In this document: positions 9,501-17,997 of the stretch, piece by piece
How the letters are laid out: every line of letters begins with the position of its first letter
How positions within the stretch are numbered: position 1 is the first letter of the stretch
Source of the DNA: Fereydounia khargensis
Lineage: Eukaryota > Basidiomycota > Ustilaginomycetes > Urocystidales > Fereydouniaceae
Reading direction: 5' to 3'
DNA: 64,000 bases
NCBI GenBank assembly: GCA_026413255.1
Contig: JAOCZO010000002.1
Location: 186,001 to 250,000, forward strand
Position numbers and translations under genes: made by a program
The notes under the pieces: generated by a model
What the model was told of the DNA's origin: nothing
Database searches by the model: none
Seen by the model: the letters and a program-made list of their open reading frames with translations, nothing else

Positions 9501-11598
9501 GCATGCACGATTTTGAGTCCTTGGACAGGTCCGGTGTTAAATTTGCGTCATCGGAACTACCTTCGCTCTTCGTCTCGTCCTTCATGAGCGGTGAGACCCA
9601 GCTCTTGTCTTTGTCCGTCAGCTTTGACTTGCCAGCGACCTCCCTGGCGTGACGAAGGTCGGCCGCAACTGCATTCTTGGATCGGAGTCGGGTTCTTTGC
9701 GACGGGTGGCGCGACATGGCATCGCTGATAAGCCGAAGGCGGGGATACTCTGACGTCTGAGTCACCACCTGGCCCGCATCATGGGACAGGACACCGTGCT
9801 CGTGTGGGAAGGGGACGCGGTGGGCTGTACGTCGATTCGAGGTCGGAGAAGTCTTATCGGTCGGAGGCGCTTGCTGGGGATGCCGCCCGTTGGAGAGTGT
9901 CGGACTCACCTTGGCATCCGCAAGTGATACAGGGCCATTGGCGCTGCCATTCAGACGGTCAACTTCTTCCTCCTCGAGCTCGGCTGCCACCGTCTCATCG
10001 GCTGCAGCTGCGGGAGCCATGTCGTCATCTGCCACGCCCTTGCGGAAGGGAGCGGCCGAGGTTGAGGCACCCTCTGACTTGTGGGCCGATGGATGCCGCG
10101 GTGACCCGTGGGGAGAGTGCGATACAGACCCAGCATCGGACTCGTCCTCGCTGTCGGGTTGAGTTAGGGCAGATGCAAACGAGTCCACTTTGGGTAGACT
10201 CATGGAGAATGCTCCTGGACCTGCGCTAGCACTGGCAAAGAGATGATTGGCGGCGAACTGCGCCTGTGGGCTGCGGACCTGTGCTTCCAGTGGCGCTGAG
10301 ATCATGCCTTTGTCCGGCAGAACGCGCGTTGGGCCACGGCTGGACTTGAGGACATGCGGACCATGACTAGCAGCATGCCGATCATAGTCGTCGAGCATGC
10401 GCATGCAGTGGTTGCACACGCGGACCATGCCGTCATAACCAAACCGAGTACCCTTGATGATGTGAGAGGCGCAACGGCCGCAAAAGATTTGGCCACAGAT
10501 GCGGCAGTGATGCTTGCGTCGGAAAGGTGTGAAGACAGTCAAGCACTCACGGCACTCTTTCGCGTTCTCATCGGCCATCCAGAACTTTCTGCTTAGGCCT
10601 TCTCCGCGAATGCGGCGAATGATAGCATCTGCGCTGGTTTGAAGGCCGAGCTGTGCCGCACTCAAGCTAGCAAAGCTGGCCTCGTCATTGGCCTCGGACC
10701 GAGGGAATCGGGAGGAGCTGCTGTGAATGGAGCGGGCGTCATCGGCCAAGATATCCTTAGACAATGGAAAGCCGGGAATCGCGGACCAGCCATGAGCCGC
10801 CCAGTGGGAATGGTCGACTGCGGTGTTGCGCAGAGCACCGAGATGGTCGCGCGAGGCGTCAGGATCTTCCCCATCGTCAGCAATGACCGACTCCTGATCG
10901 TCTTGAATGCTGCTAGATGCGCCAGTGGCGGTAACGCGATGAGTTGTAGCCAGGGCTGGGGACGTGAAAGTAACTGCGGGAGCAGGTGCCACTGTCCGGA
11001 TAGGCAGAGGTAGAGACTTGAGTGAAGATATGGCCCTCGATGGGGCGACAGAGCGCACCTGTTTCGTTTGCTGCCTAGATGCGCCACCATCTGAGCTGGA
11101 CATGGTGTTGCTCATTGAGATCTCAGGCTTCCTGGCCCGAGAGGGGCTGATGCGGTCGCTGGCGGTCCTGTCGCTCACAGCACGCCTGGTCCGGCTGAAG
11201 TCGGCAGTACTGGTCCTGCTGGGCGGAGAGGCACGCATGCTTGCTTCAGTGTCCTCATCTAGAGTACTCAGACCGAGCGGACTGCGAGCCGCAGCCGTCT
11301 TGCGTGGGTTGCTGAAGGAGCGGCCAGTGGAAGGGGAGCGATGCGCATCCAAAGGGGCGAGGCTGTTGTCCACAGACGAGGATGCGGATGCCTGAACTGG
11401 GCTGGAAGCAGTAGGTGTTGGTGTCTCTGGTATTGGTGCTGCACCCAGGGCAGTGCGTACCCTATTAAAGAGCGAGCCCAGAGCGAAGGAGGAGTCGTTC
11501 TGCTCATCAGTGTCGTTCAGGAAGCCGAAGGTAGTCAGGCCGGCGACCTCGGGCTGCGGCTCGAGCGGCATGCTGCTTGCAACTGAGGTACCAGACAT
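3517..11598 (-). CDS. FAB1: 1-phosphatidylinositol-3-phosphate 5-kinase (Fab1/PIKfyve)
   Basis: A single intronless frame encodes 2,693 residues. Fab1 converts PI3P to PI(3,5)P2 on the vacuole/endosome membrane. Domains in order: a Ser-rich disordered N-terminus; a FYVE zinc finger at about 339-405 (CRECLTVF, RRKHHCRICG, CGRCAS, VCNHC), which binds PI3P; a CCT/TCP1-like domain at about 690-985; a Cys-rich region at about 1366-1470 (CSIKGCGRANVLHYHTYVH, SYCKVCENATP); a long acidic and Ser-rich linker; and the C-terminal PIP kinase domain from about 2310 (GGKSGSAFLKT, IYDLKGSMRNRH, MDYSLIVGLD, IIDFVRTFTWDKRVE). No DEP domain is visible, as usual in fungi. Yeast Fab1 is about 2,280 residues, so the extra length lies in the linkers. 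The kinase motifs look intact. It is divergent from the RMD1-like gene. Confidence 0.96.
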   Translation of the reverse strand: MSGTSVASSMPLEPQPEVAGLTTFGFLNDTDEQNDSSFALGSLFNRVRTALGAAPIPETPTPTASSPVQASASSSVDNSLAPLDAHRSPSTGRSFSNPRKTAAARSPLGLSTLDEDTEASMRASPPSRTSTADFSRTRRAVSDRTASDRISPSRARKPEISMSNTMSSSDGGASRQQTKQVRSVAPSRAISSLKSLPLPIRTVAPAPAVTFTSPALATTHRVTATGASSSIQDDQESVIADDGEDPDASRDHLGALRNTAVDHSHWAAHGWSAIPGFPLSKDILADDARSIHSSSSRFPRSEANDEASFASLSAAQLGLQTSADAIIRRIRGEGLSRKFWMADENAKECRECLTVFTPFRRKHHCRICGQIFCGRCASHIIKGTRFGYDGMVRVCNHCMRMLDDYDRHAASHGPHVLKSSRGPTRVLPDKGMISAPLEAQVRSPQAQFAANHLFASASAGPGAFSMSLPKVDSFASALTQPDSEDESDAGSVSHSPHGSPRHPSAHKSEGASTSAAPFRKGVADDDMAPAAAADETVAAELEEEEVDRLNGSANGPVSLADAKVSPTLSNGRHPQQAPPTDKTSPTSNRRTAHRVPFPHEHGVLSHDAGQVVTQTSEYPRLRLISDAMSRHPSQRTRLRSKNAVAADLRHAREVAGKSKLTDKDKSWVSPLMKDETKSEGSSDDANLTPDLSKDSKSCMLDITPDLLESSVNHMALEHLKTMLEQMLSKHGLARVKVWLDVLLPMVLTAVSKVKPNPRESERMDVRQFIKIKRIPGGKPTECEYIDGFVCSKNVATKSMARKLPLTNARIMVVRFPLDYHRGSNQFMSLEPLMAQEREFIRILVARIVALRPQIVVVERSVSNLALELLEKAGVIVVWSMKPHAVESISRCTQADIITSIDRLALDPKLGRCHSFSVDTYEHACFPEKRKTFMRFEGTPKDLGCTIILRGADGPRLSQIKRIVELMIFVAYNLRLEEHVMRDEGAAMDTIYSPFRDSKCLQPSMVTSADHGLGITSDVDGELSSRAKAGDDDAFIQIAMRRIDRALQLYQNTVVSSSACIRLSPPYPVVRLKMDNDRLIELKRQREAEELQRILEDEGRRQRDKESLPATSTPEGQPIATENSDVVAPVAVRSPSADAPGDSQIVRSLEVLAEDAVEDQDGEKEMEEVQSQEEDDAETPKAIKMDPLSLTKFDPVTKDQTRSTTVPLAASAGQADTDDLHIALAPMTPATGITPIATPKPSFFSPGTVSELPSRITSPVSLFGTNTSCYGTMVPFPPGSGAAGGLINSDLLKLLRSPTDVAKEAEFGLAKERHIAMLRSWRRYLDVRPEDISPFHHQQICMLISKFCAVTQKPCEGPNLVSINFNGNGDETLGGHLEKMARNSTGMCSIKGCGRANVLHYHTYVHNQIRIQVVLERFVCPIPGEENRLLSWSYCKVCENATPVAIVTQESWSFSFAKYLEMYFYRHSSCKTQLCDHDFYRDQVRYFAYQNLAVRFHSEEVDMYEVSVPSTKLFISPERQSHLKNEESVTFSRKNLAYWESVLARIKMLGNEACSEAAGSNKERNRNLLSDMIKRCEADRREIESMIARTYRSTAPTNVLCLNNVRRALQEKVVKWDVDFIEFEKNFLPSEKDVRRITTTHLKRLFAEKEPTETKADGYGSTLPTATELDEPNSQAPSAGEKSDTGGPSASSPSVLGIVAAEAAAVGAVGPDVFLPDQLQPGAVTGRQSAQEEKQTSQQPSEQEAPKRETASKSTDLRQADEASSAKAVTPIELGASKFRDGNHDDDTDTTYLSPVETRSCTLVHSDGVSVTAPSSPTYTLNRNRNRFISPPFSRADESSCTESEIVGTVSSLVKRFDSPRRPIPVHASTNDSPFGRQASELRRPSLRRGKTEEAISNPSRASRSGAHGKADIASPSAAEPRAESLSNGNSRASSPTRRGSQTPGQSRVPRIKRGDSTSSITSSRKGGTIGPSTPSAPPSSYKPPKGEGLKAGPRPVIGRSGAGLGRNRGSDSDRPSGPGSRVGAGTKDGISGTFPRQSLRGNPASLGQGSISSRVPIARRAENGPGTRSRVSTIAKHFDRISREAERERERQHRMLVAQRAKRARPVAMTRAKVEVFHSIKEAVRDDESDCDSISSEDDGASAADNEDEGDDSDGDENDEGDLPRRRRSTSPSPSRNRKGAVVPGHGNREANDDTIKARTARKGIEADQDGGQSNSTIKGRPAVGYEGATDGGKDDRGSAESGVVLRKAGTAGSELESDAQSVAASSVTGSNFSSTLPSYLRNSIFADTDSTTGVERSFLKTLSGLWAFRTGEMVPLEYPMLNSEHVFGDSAIIFREDEPSSIVAFTLSSSKYNDQLRTMQNEGTRIREQEEAFMPGTESGTDSDAWGMIDVEGGELETVLKREGRHFRCEFESGSTKLWCKILFAEQFDALRRTCACEESFIESLSRCVKWDSSGGKSGSAFLKTRDDRFVVKQLSRFEMDTFSKFAPQYFNYMSQCFSQERRSTLAKIFGCFRIGFRNPQTGKSLKMDCLVMENLFYGREITKIYDLKGSMRNRHIQETGRANEVLLDENLVELAHQSPLFVREHSKRLLRSALYNDSLFLADMNVMDYSLIVGLDKQKQELVVGIIDFVRTFTWDKRVESFVKETALLGGAGKGEPTIITPKQYRIRFLSFLDKSFLLAPDCWVGGDWTQ

Positions 11599-12542
11599 GC
11601 TGTGCTAGATATAGGGTGGCGTTCACGGAAGCGGAAGGGTCGCTCTAGATTGTTGCTGATGCCGGTATGAGCAAGTATTTCTCCCGCCGCCCGCGTCTAC
11701 CGGGGGTGCTACTGACACGGGGGGCGGATTTGATGTTGCCTTGCCGTGACGATTCGGAGCGGTAGTGAGGCATCGACACTTGCCATCCGCGCCAGGAATG
11801 AGGAGGCTCTCCGAACAGGCAGAGGCTGGCAGGAAGATACGGTGGGGAAGTCGAGATAGCAGAGCTGAGCCAGACACCAACATGAGAAAGTCACACGCGC
11901 TAGAGCCAGCCAGCGCCAGTCAGACAAGTCAGAGAGAGCACTGAACTGAGCGCGGCCCATCTGCAACAATGTGGAGAGCTTGCAGCGTCGCTGCAACTGC
12001 ACCCTGACTGGAACTGACTACCGGCGCGGGCGCGTCTCTCACGCTTTCCTCAGGGGCGGGCAGGCATCGGCCACCCTCCGAATCGGGATACCCGATACAA
12101 ATGCAGACTAGCTCTACGCGTTTGCCTGGCCTGGCTTGGCTCTGGCTGGCTGAGCTTTGGCTTTTGACTCTGTCGCTGATGTGATCGGCTAAGCGTGCAA
12201 CCGAGTTGCCAAAAACCCTTCCTCCACCCCACCCTCCGCCCAGCGTGAGGCACATTTTGGTCTTCAGAACCAGCACGAAGAGCCAAAGTCTCACACAGAC
12301 CACCCAACGAACCACAGACACACGCTATTCCCTCGACTTCGACTCGGCTCAGCCCAGCTCCCCCTCACTTCATCTCAAAACCGCGGCGCTGGATGGCATC
12401 AGCTCAGTTGCGCTCATTCAGACAGTCTCACGCTCCCGTTGCCCCTCAACTTTGCGCTTCCTGCGCTTCAGTATTCATCCGGAACGGCACGGCACTGCCC
12501 GAACTCAAAGCATAAGTTATTGCAGCGTTGTTTCACGTCACC
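11599..12542. other. Divergent promoter region FAB1 / RMD1-like gene
   Basis: The 944 bases separate the starts of two divergent genes, so both promoters should lie here. A run of CTGG-type units occurs near 12117-12155 and a small inverted repeat (ATCGGG-ATA-CCCGAT) near 12081. No coding exon could be supported. Confidence 0.6.
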
Positions 12543-14451
12543 ATGCCGTCAAGACGCAGCCAGCAAAGCTCTTCGCAGTACCAGCGTCTGTCTGGAGGCT
12601 CCTCCAATCAGAGCCAGTATGCCCCCGTGGATCAGCAAATGACGCGCCAGAGGGCCGGTCCTAACAGGTGAGTTGCTGGACCCCTTCATCCCACATTGAC
12701 TGGCTCGCTTCTCATTCATGTCGCTGATGACCGATCGTGGCTTTATTGGTCATGTCTTACAGGTCGACCAAGTCAAGCAGCAAACTCAAGATCCTCCCCG
12801 AGGAGCCAGAGGAGACCACCAGCGGCGGAGGTACACCCGTCATCCCCTCTTCGCCGCTCCATGCGGCCGGCTCGAGCACCATGTCTGGACAGTCGCCGGC
12901 CATCCCCTCCGGCGGCACATCCACGGGCTCACGACCCCAGTATCCGTTCCTGAGCCATCGATCCCATCACGATCAGCTCGCACCACCCTCACAGCATTCG
13001 CATGAAGAAGACACGTCGTCAGAGGGTGAAGATGTGGAGGACGAAGAGCAGGTCGAGGTATACAAGCAGCTCTCCCAAATTCCCGAGGGTAGCATGCGAA
13101 GAGATGCCCGAAGACTCACTAAGAAGGCGAGAGCCAAGCTTCCTAGGGTCACGGCATACAGTACAGCAACGTGAGTACCGCATCGCATTTTGGCATTGAA
13201 ACCCTCCTGTTTACATATTCTTGGTCCATTTAGCTCGTATCGGATGCGAGAGCTCACCAAGTGGCTCCAGGCGAGACGCTCCAGCCATGGGACCAACGTG
13301 ATGCAGTTCGACGAGTGCCTTTACACGACCTACACCTATCAGCATGTCGACGAGGCGCGGGGTCTCGTGCCTGCTGCTTCTTCTGCCCACCCGACCGGGA
13401 AAGACCGCATGCCAAATGGTTCCTCTGGGAGAGGTCCCAAGACAGGCGACTTGCTCGGCATTCCGGAGCTCCACGGTGACGGCGACAAGCGCGGTCAGGA
13501 CGGCTCGCGCGACAGCGAGATGTCTAAGGCGGACGGGGATGCGGCGGCACCCAACTCGGAGGAAGAGCGGCAGGCACGGCGGGAAGAGGCACGAAGGCGT
13601 CGGCGTTCGCGTTTCTCGGTTGAGGACATCACACCAGAGCTCTTCATCATGGACTATGGAACGGTCGTCATCTGGGGCATGACTCATACGGAAGAAAAGC
13701 GGTTCCTTCGAGAGCTGCGCAAGTTTGAAGTCGAGCGGCTCGCTTCTGAGGATATTGAGAGCGAGGATCTGCACTGGTACCTCGCGGATTACTCGCGCAT
13801 CTACAACGATGTGATCACGTTGCGACGGGGTAGCTCGTACATGACCAAGCTCAGTCTCTCTCACGCGCTGGCCCAGTCGACCAAGATCAGCTTCTTTGAG
13901 GGCATTATCGACAATACGATCGAGTCGACCAAGGACATCCCACAAAGTATCGCTGAGAGCGGTAAGATTGGCATGCCTCCGGCCGAGATTATGAAGCAGA
14001 TCGGACATGTGAGTTGCAGAGTATGCCGAATGACTACTGAGTGCCCGAGCTGATGCCGTACTCGACAGCTGTTCATCTTGCGGATGAACATTCACCTGGT
14101 CGGCTCTATTGTTGATTCGCCCGAGATCTTTTGGACGCAGCCCGACTTAGAGCCGCTCTATTCGGCGGCGCGATCCTACCTCGAGATCCCACAGAGGATC
14201 GACCTGCTCAATACTCGTGTAGAGGTGCTGCAGGATATGCTTCAGCTGCTCAAGGATCAGGTGACAAGCTCACACTCGGAGTATCTGGAGATTGTCGTCA
14301 TTCTGCTTATCATGCTTGAGTAAGTCGTCTTGGCTCTGTCGAGCCGTCATATGTTCTGTGGAGAAGCTGTCTGACCCATCTTCGTCTTGCCTCTGATCAC
14401 AGGATCATCCTCGGTGTTGCGACTATGCTAGTCGATCTCTACTTTGGCTAG
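12543..14451 (+). CDS. RMD1/DUF155 family membrane protein, five exons
   Basis: Exons are placed at 12543-12667, 12763-13170, 13234-14008, 14069-14319 and 14403-14451; all four introns are GT..AG and the joined length (1,608 bases) is a multiple of three, giving 535 residues. The N-terminal half is Ser/Pro/Glu-rich and probably disordered. The DUF155 domain follows: LFIMDYGTVVIWGMTHTEE, DITPE, HALAQSTKISFFE, IPQSIAESGK, then GHLFILRMNIHLVGS and IPQRIDLLNTRVEVLQDML. The protein ends in one membrane segment (EIVVILLIMLEIILGVATML), the typical tail anchor of this family. Yeast Rmd1 and Rmd8 and human mitochondrial RMND1 are relatives; the general role of the cytosolic fungal members is poorly defined, so I give no more specific function. 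The last exon codes only the end of the membrane segment. Confidence 0.9.
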
Positions 14452-16559
14452 TTACGTTGCTTTGGCTCTGCTTTTTGTTGCCTGCACTACATTTTGCAAT
14501 TGTATGGTGTTGTTTTTCCGCAGACCTGTCAGACGATTGGTCGGAGCCTGATTGTGTCTGTGCGGGCCACTCGCACGACTGTGTCATTTGGCAGACAGGG
14601 TGCTCGGCGAAAGAAAGGGGCTGTCGGAGTGTTACTGTGTTTACAGTTCTAACGTGAAGATTTTCCAACGTTCATGCTCTCGGCGGCCAGGCATACCATA
14701 ATTGTGCATTTTTTATTTTTCACAATTTTGACAGTAAGCTTGATGATGTGGATTGACCTCGAGATCCAGCCTAGCATCCCACTCTGTCGTCTAATGTCTC
14801 AGTGAGGGACTGGTACCTTGACGTCTATGGCGATGAGGTGTCTTGAAAAACAGAGGCCATGGTGTTGCATCTCGGTTCCGAGTGAAGAGGGGCCGTTAGG
14901 ACCGCTCCGCACGTGTTTTGAATTGGATGGGCTGTCCCCTTCTTTTCCCCGGATCTGCCTGCGGCTGCGCGCTCTGCATGGTAGAGTCTGAATGTGACAC
15001 AGGCAAAGACGCGCAGACGTGCAAGCGAGCGCTGAAAAGAACAAAGCAGCATATTCTTTCGAACCTTTCTTGGTCAAGCCCTTCCGCCTCTTCGCCGAAG
15101 GGTTAGGCCCCACCGATTCGCCTTGAATGGATCGACGCTACTGTTGTTCCCCAACTTCTCCCCTTTCGATTGTGCTGTAATGTACTTTGCTCGCATTTGT
15201 CTGTAGCTGCGATGCAGACGCATCAGCTGGTCGTGGTCGTGGAGAGCCGTAGGAACGTGAATGGCCACGCGATGTGAAAATGGACTTGCAGGTCATGGGG
15301 GCCAGGGACCCGTCGGCAGGCAGAGAGCGGCTGAAGCTGCTTGGGACCGATACAGCTCGTTGTATTGAGGGATCTCACGGCCGAGCAAAGCTAATGCCAT
15401 GCTCGTAGCGTGTAGTGCCACACTCATGCTGTCTACCAGCAAGCCACTGTAGTGAGACACTTGTGCTTCCGGTGGGAGGGAATTCAGACGGCGATTTGAA
15501 CAGTGGACATGGCCCGATAGGTGGCTGGCTGGCCGTGCGGCTCAGCAAGTAGCGCGCTGGGGGGAAATTAAAATTCGAGTGGAAAAAATCCAACAGTTGG
15601 GATCGATCGACAGGCGATCTACAAGGCGCAGGGCGAGAGAGGGTGAATCGCACCTCAAGCCACATTCACTGCCATGAGCCTGGTGACAATGACAACGGAG
15701 AACCCCAGTTCTGCGCAGCCACGGACTGGCGCCAGGAACTGGAAGTGAGTCTGGGAGACTGGGCCCTTGTTCTCTCCCACGCCGTGTGATTTTGCGCAGA
15801 TCACACAGAATACAGTCACAGTGCTGCAGAGAATCCAAACTCAGCGTCGAAGGAAGAAAGGAAGGGATTGCCCCCAGGGTTTCAAACTCAGCATTTCAAG
15901 TCAGTGCTTTTAGGCCTTCCGCCAGCCTAGCCGTGCCGCACTGTAATTTGCCTGCCTGCGTGACAACAGGAGCAAGAGCTTGTCAGGGACAGCCCCTCTG
16001 CCTCTTTGCGCAGAGCCTCCTCACAGTATACAGCACTGGCACTGGCTGTCCAGCATTGCTCCGTCAACCGCTGGATCGCCCAGAGTAGCCTCTGTCCTGT
16101 ACTTTGCCGGTTCTCCTCGTCCAAAGCAAAGCCCTTCGGCATCCTATCCTGTCATCGATGGCTGGCTGACTGACAAAGACAAGACAGACTCCGCTCACTC
16201 TTGCCCTCCTGAGAAAGTGACGATCAACACCTCCCCTGTTTTTCCCTTCCCTCACCGAGACAGACCACCCTTCGTTTGCGGTACACCGCTTTGACAGCCT
16301 CCCCCTCTCCTAACGACAAGACGAGGCTAGTGTTGCGTCGGGACCCATCTTTATCTCTCTCGCAATCACCAACCTTGCCCTCCTACCAAAACATCCTCCA
16401 CCTCTCCACACCCTCTTGCACATCTATATCATCCGCCAGTCGCTTATCGCAAGCCAACTACGCTCTTTGTTCTTCTGCCTAACCCAGCTTTGCTTACCCC
16501 ACCCACAAATCCCACGGACCAACAGCTCCGGTCAGCCTGGTCCTGCTTCTGTAACCAAC
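14452..16559 (+). other. Intergenic region before the RlpA-like gene
   Basis: These 2.1 kb hold no reading frame with recognisable protein features. An A/T-rich stretch lies at about 14700-14735, just downstream of the RMD1-like stop. The part from about 16200 becomes C/T-rich on the plus strand and probably contains the leader of the secreted-protein gene; the frame of that gene is open upstream to about 16416 but the residues there do not look like a protein N-terminus. Confidence 0.5.
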
Positions 16560-17300
16560 ATGGCGCCTACACTCTCACGATTCCTGCTCCTCCTACTCGT
16601 CGCGGTAGTCGCGACGGCTCACGAGCACGGTAGGAAGCACCACGCCCGCAGTGTCGCCAAGAGGGGCCCGTCTTACTCTGGTCGTGCCACTTGGTTCGAC
16701 GTAGGCCTCGGTGCGTGCGGTGGCTACAACTCGCCATCAGACTTTGTCGTCGCCCTGAATGCAGCACAGTACGGTCCGCTTGGGCAGAGGTCGCCGTGGT
16801 GCGGTCGACGAATTGCCATCACGCACGGCGGCAACACGCAGTACGCGACCGTCGTAGATGCCTGCCCTGGGTGCCCGTACGGCGCACTTGATATGAGCAA
16901 GGGCCTCTTCTCGGCCCTGGGCAACCTCGGAGATGGCGTGTTTGAAATGTCCTGGAGCGCAGCGGAGGACGTGCAGCAGCCCAAGCCAAAGACGACGTCG
17001 AGGCGTCCCACGACCACTTGGTCCCCGCCGCCCCCGACCCACACTCCTTCCTCCACCCGACAGCGCCAGTCGTCCACTCCTACTCCCACCTCGTCGTCGT
17101 CGTCGTCATCATCATCATCATCATCGTCATCATCAAGCTCCTCATCATCTTCGTCCTCTTCTTCGTCATCCTCCTCCTCCTCCTCATCAACCTCAGGCGA
17201 CGCGGCCAAGCCCACAAATGCACCCGCAGACAACCTGGCCAACTTCAAGGACCTGATGGACAACCTCAACGCTGTCGTTCAGGACGCTGCCCAGATCTAA
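16560..17300 (+). CDS. Secreted RlpA-like double-psi beta-barrel protein with poly-serine tail
   Basis: The 246-residue product starts at ATG 16560, where a clear signal peptide begins (hydrophobic core LLLLLVAVVATA at 9-20). A dibasic Lys-Arg at 34-35 precedes GPSYSGRATWFDVG and looks like a Kex2 processing site, so the mature protein would begin near residue 36. Residues about 38-132 form a double-psi beta-barrel of the RlpA/expansin/barwin type: GRATWFD, GACGG, VALN, CGRRIAITHGG, VVDACPGC, ALDMSKGLFSALG. Four Cys (53, 81, 102, 105) could make two disulfides. A Pro/Thr-rich linker is followed by 33 Ser in a row (178-210), a likely target for O-mannosylation, and a short C-terminal helix. 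No GPI signal is seen. Such proteins are abundant in plant-associated basidiomycetes; substrate and role are unknown. Confidence 0.85.
   Translation: MAPTLSRFLLLLLVAVVATAHEHGRKHHARSVAKRGPSYSGRATWFDVGLGACGGYNSPSDFVVALNAAQYGPLGQRSPWCGRRIAITHGGNTQYATVVDACPGCPYGALDMSKGLFSALGNLGDGVFEMSWSAAEDVQQPKPKTTSRRPTTTWSPPPPTHTPSSTRQRQSSTPTPTSSSSSSSSSSSSSSSSSSSSSSSSSSSSSSSSSTSGDAAKPTNAPADNLANFKDLMDNLNAVVQDAAQI
17091..17189 (+). repeat. Coding trinucleotide tract (TCG/TCA/TCC) encoding 33 serines
   Basis: There are 33 consecutive Ser codons, starting with pure TCG and TCA runs, then mixed AGC/TCC/TCT. The near-pure runs suggest length change by slippage. Confidence 0.95.
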
Positions 17301-17997
17301 CAAGACTAGAGGTCCGAATGCTCGGTCACGGCAGCTTCTTTTCGTTTCTTCACGTTTCCCGTTTGCTCACTGTCTAATATGTCACGGGTTGACTTTGTCT
17401 GTATCACCCTTCCATCCCTCTCTCTCACTTCGTTTCCCAGCCCTTTCCCTTTTGTTGCTTTGCGGCTCTCGCTCGCATCTCTGTATAAGTTCATTCATCT
17501 CCCTTCCGACCCCTCTCTCCCTTTCTTCTCCTACCCACACATCCCAGATAGCATTCTAGTCTTCTTGTCATGGATCACACCACGCGCCGACTGTCGTTCT
17601 CGCGCAACGCTTTGCGTCTTCAATCTTCCTCCCACCAAGTTGATCAAAAATAATTAATGGCACAAAGCATGGACTGAAGCACAAGGCGCCCTGTGTGTTT
17701 GAGGTTTGATGTTACAAAACGAGGTCGCTTTCCTGATTTCATGTTTTGCGAGGTTGCTACGGTAACATTGGTTGGGTTGGAGCGGGGATACTGTTGACAA
17801 CGGGAATGAGACGGCACCTGGAAAAAGTGATGAAAGCGCATGGGTACAAGGGTTGAGCCAGAACCTGAGGAAAGAGTTGAGAACAGAGCCAAGGGAGGCC
17901 GAGAAGGTGAAAGAGAAGGAAAAAAAAAACATTAGACTACTTTGGGATGTTGAATAAAGGGTATGCTGTGCGTGCAGGAGGCGAGCCTCATAGACAC
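17301..17997. other. Convergent 3' flanks of the RlpA-like gene and antizyme
   Basis: These 697 bases lie between two stop codons. The left half is strongly C/T-rich on the plus strand and may be the 3' UTR of the secreted-protein gene; an A-rich run occurs at 17921-17930. No gene is supported. Confidence 0.5.

Noticed and set aside
17090-17200. Poly-Asp/Glu protein on the minus strand opposite the serine run
   Set aside because: It is the reverse reading of TCA/TCC repeats and has no start context or conserved flank.
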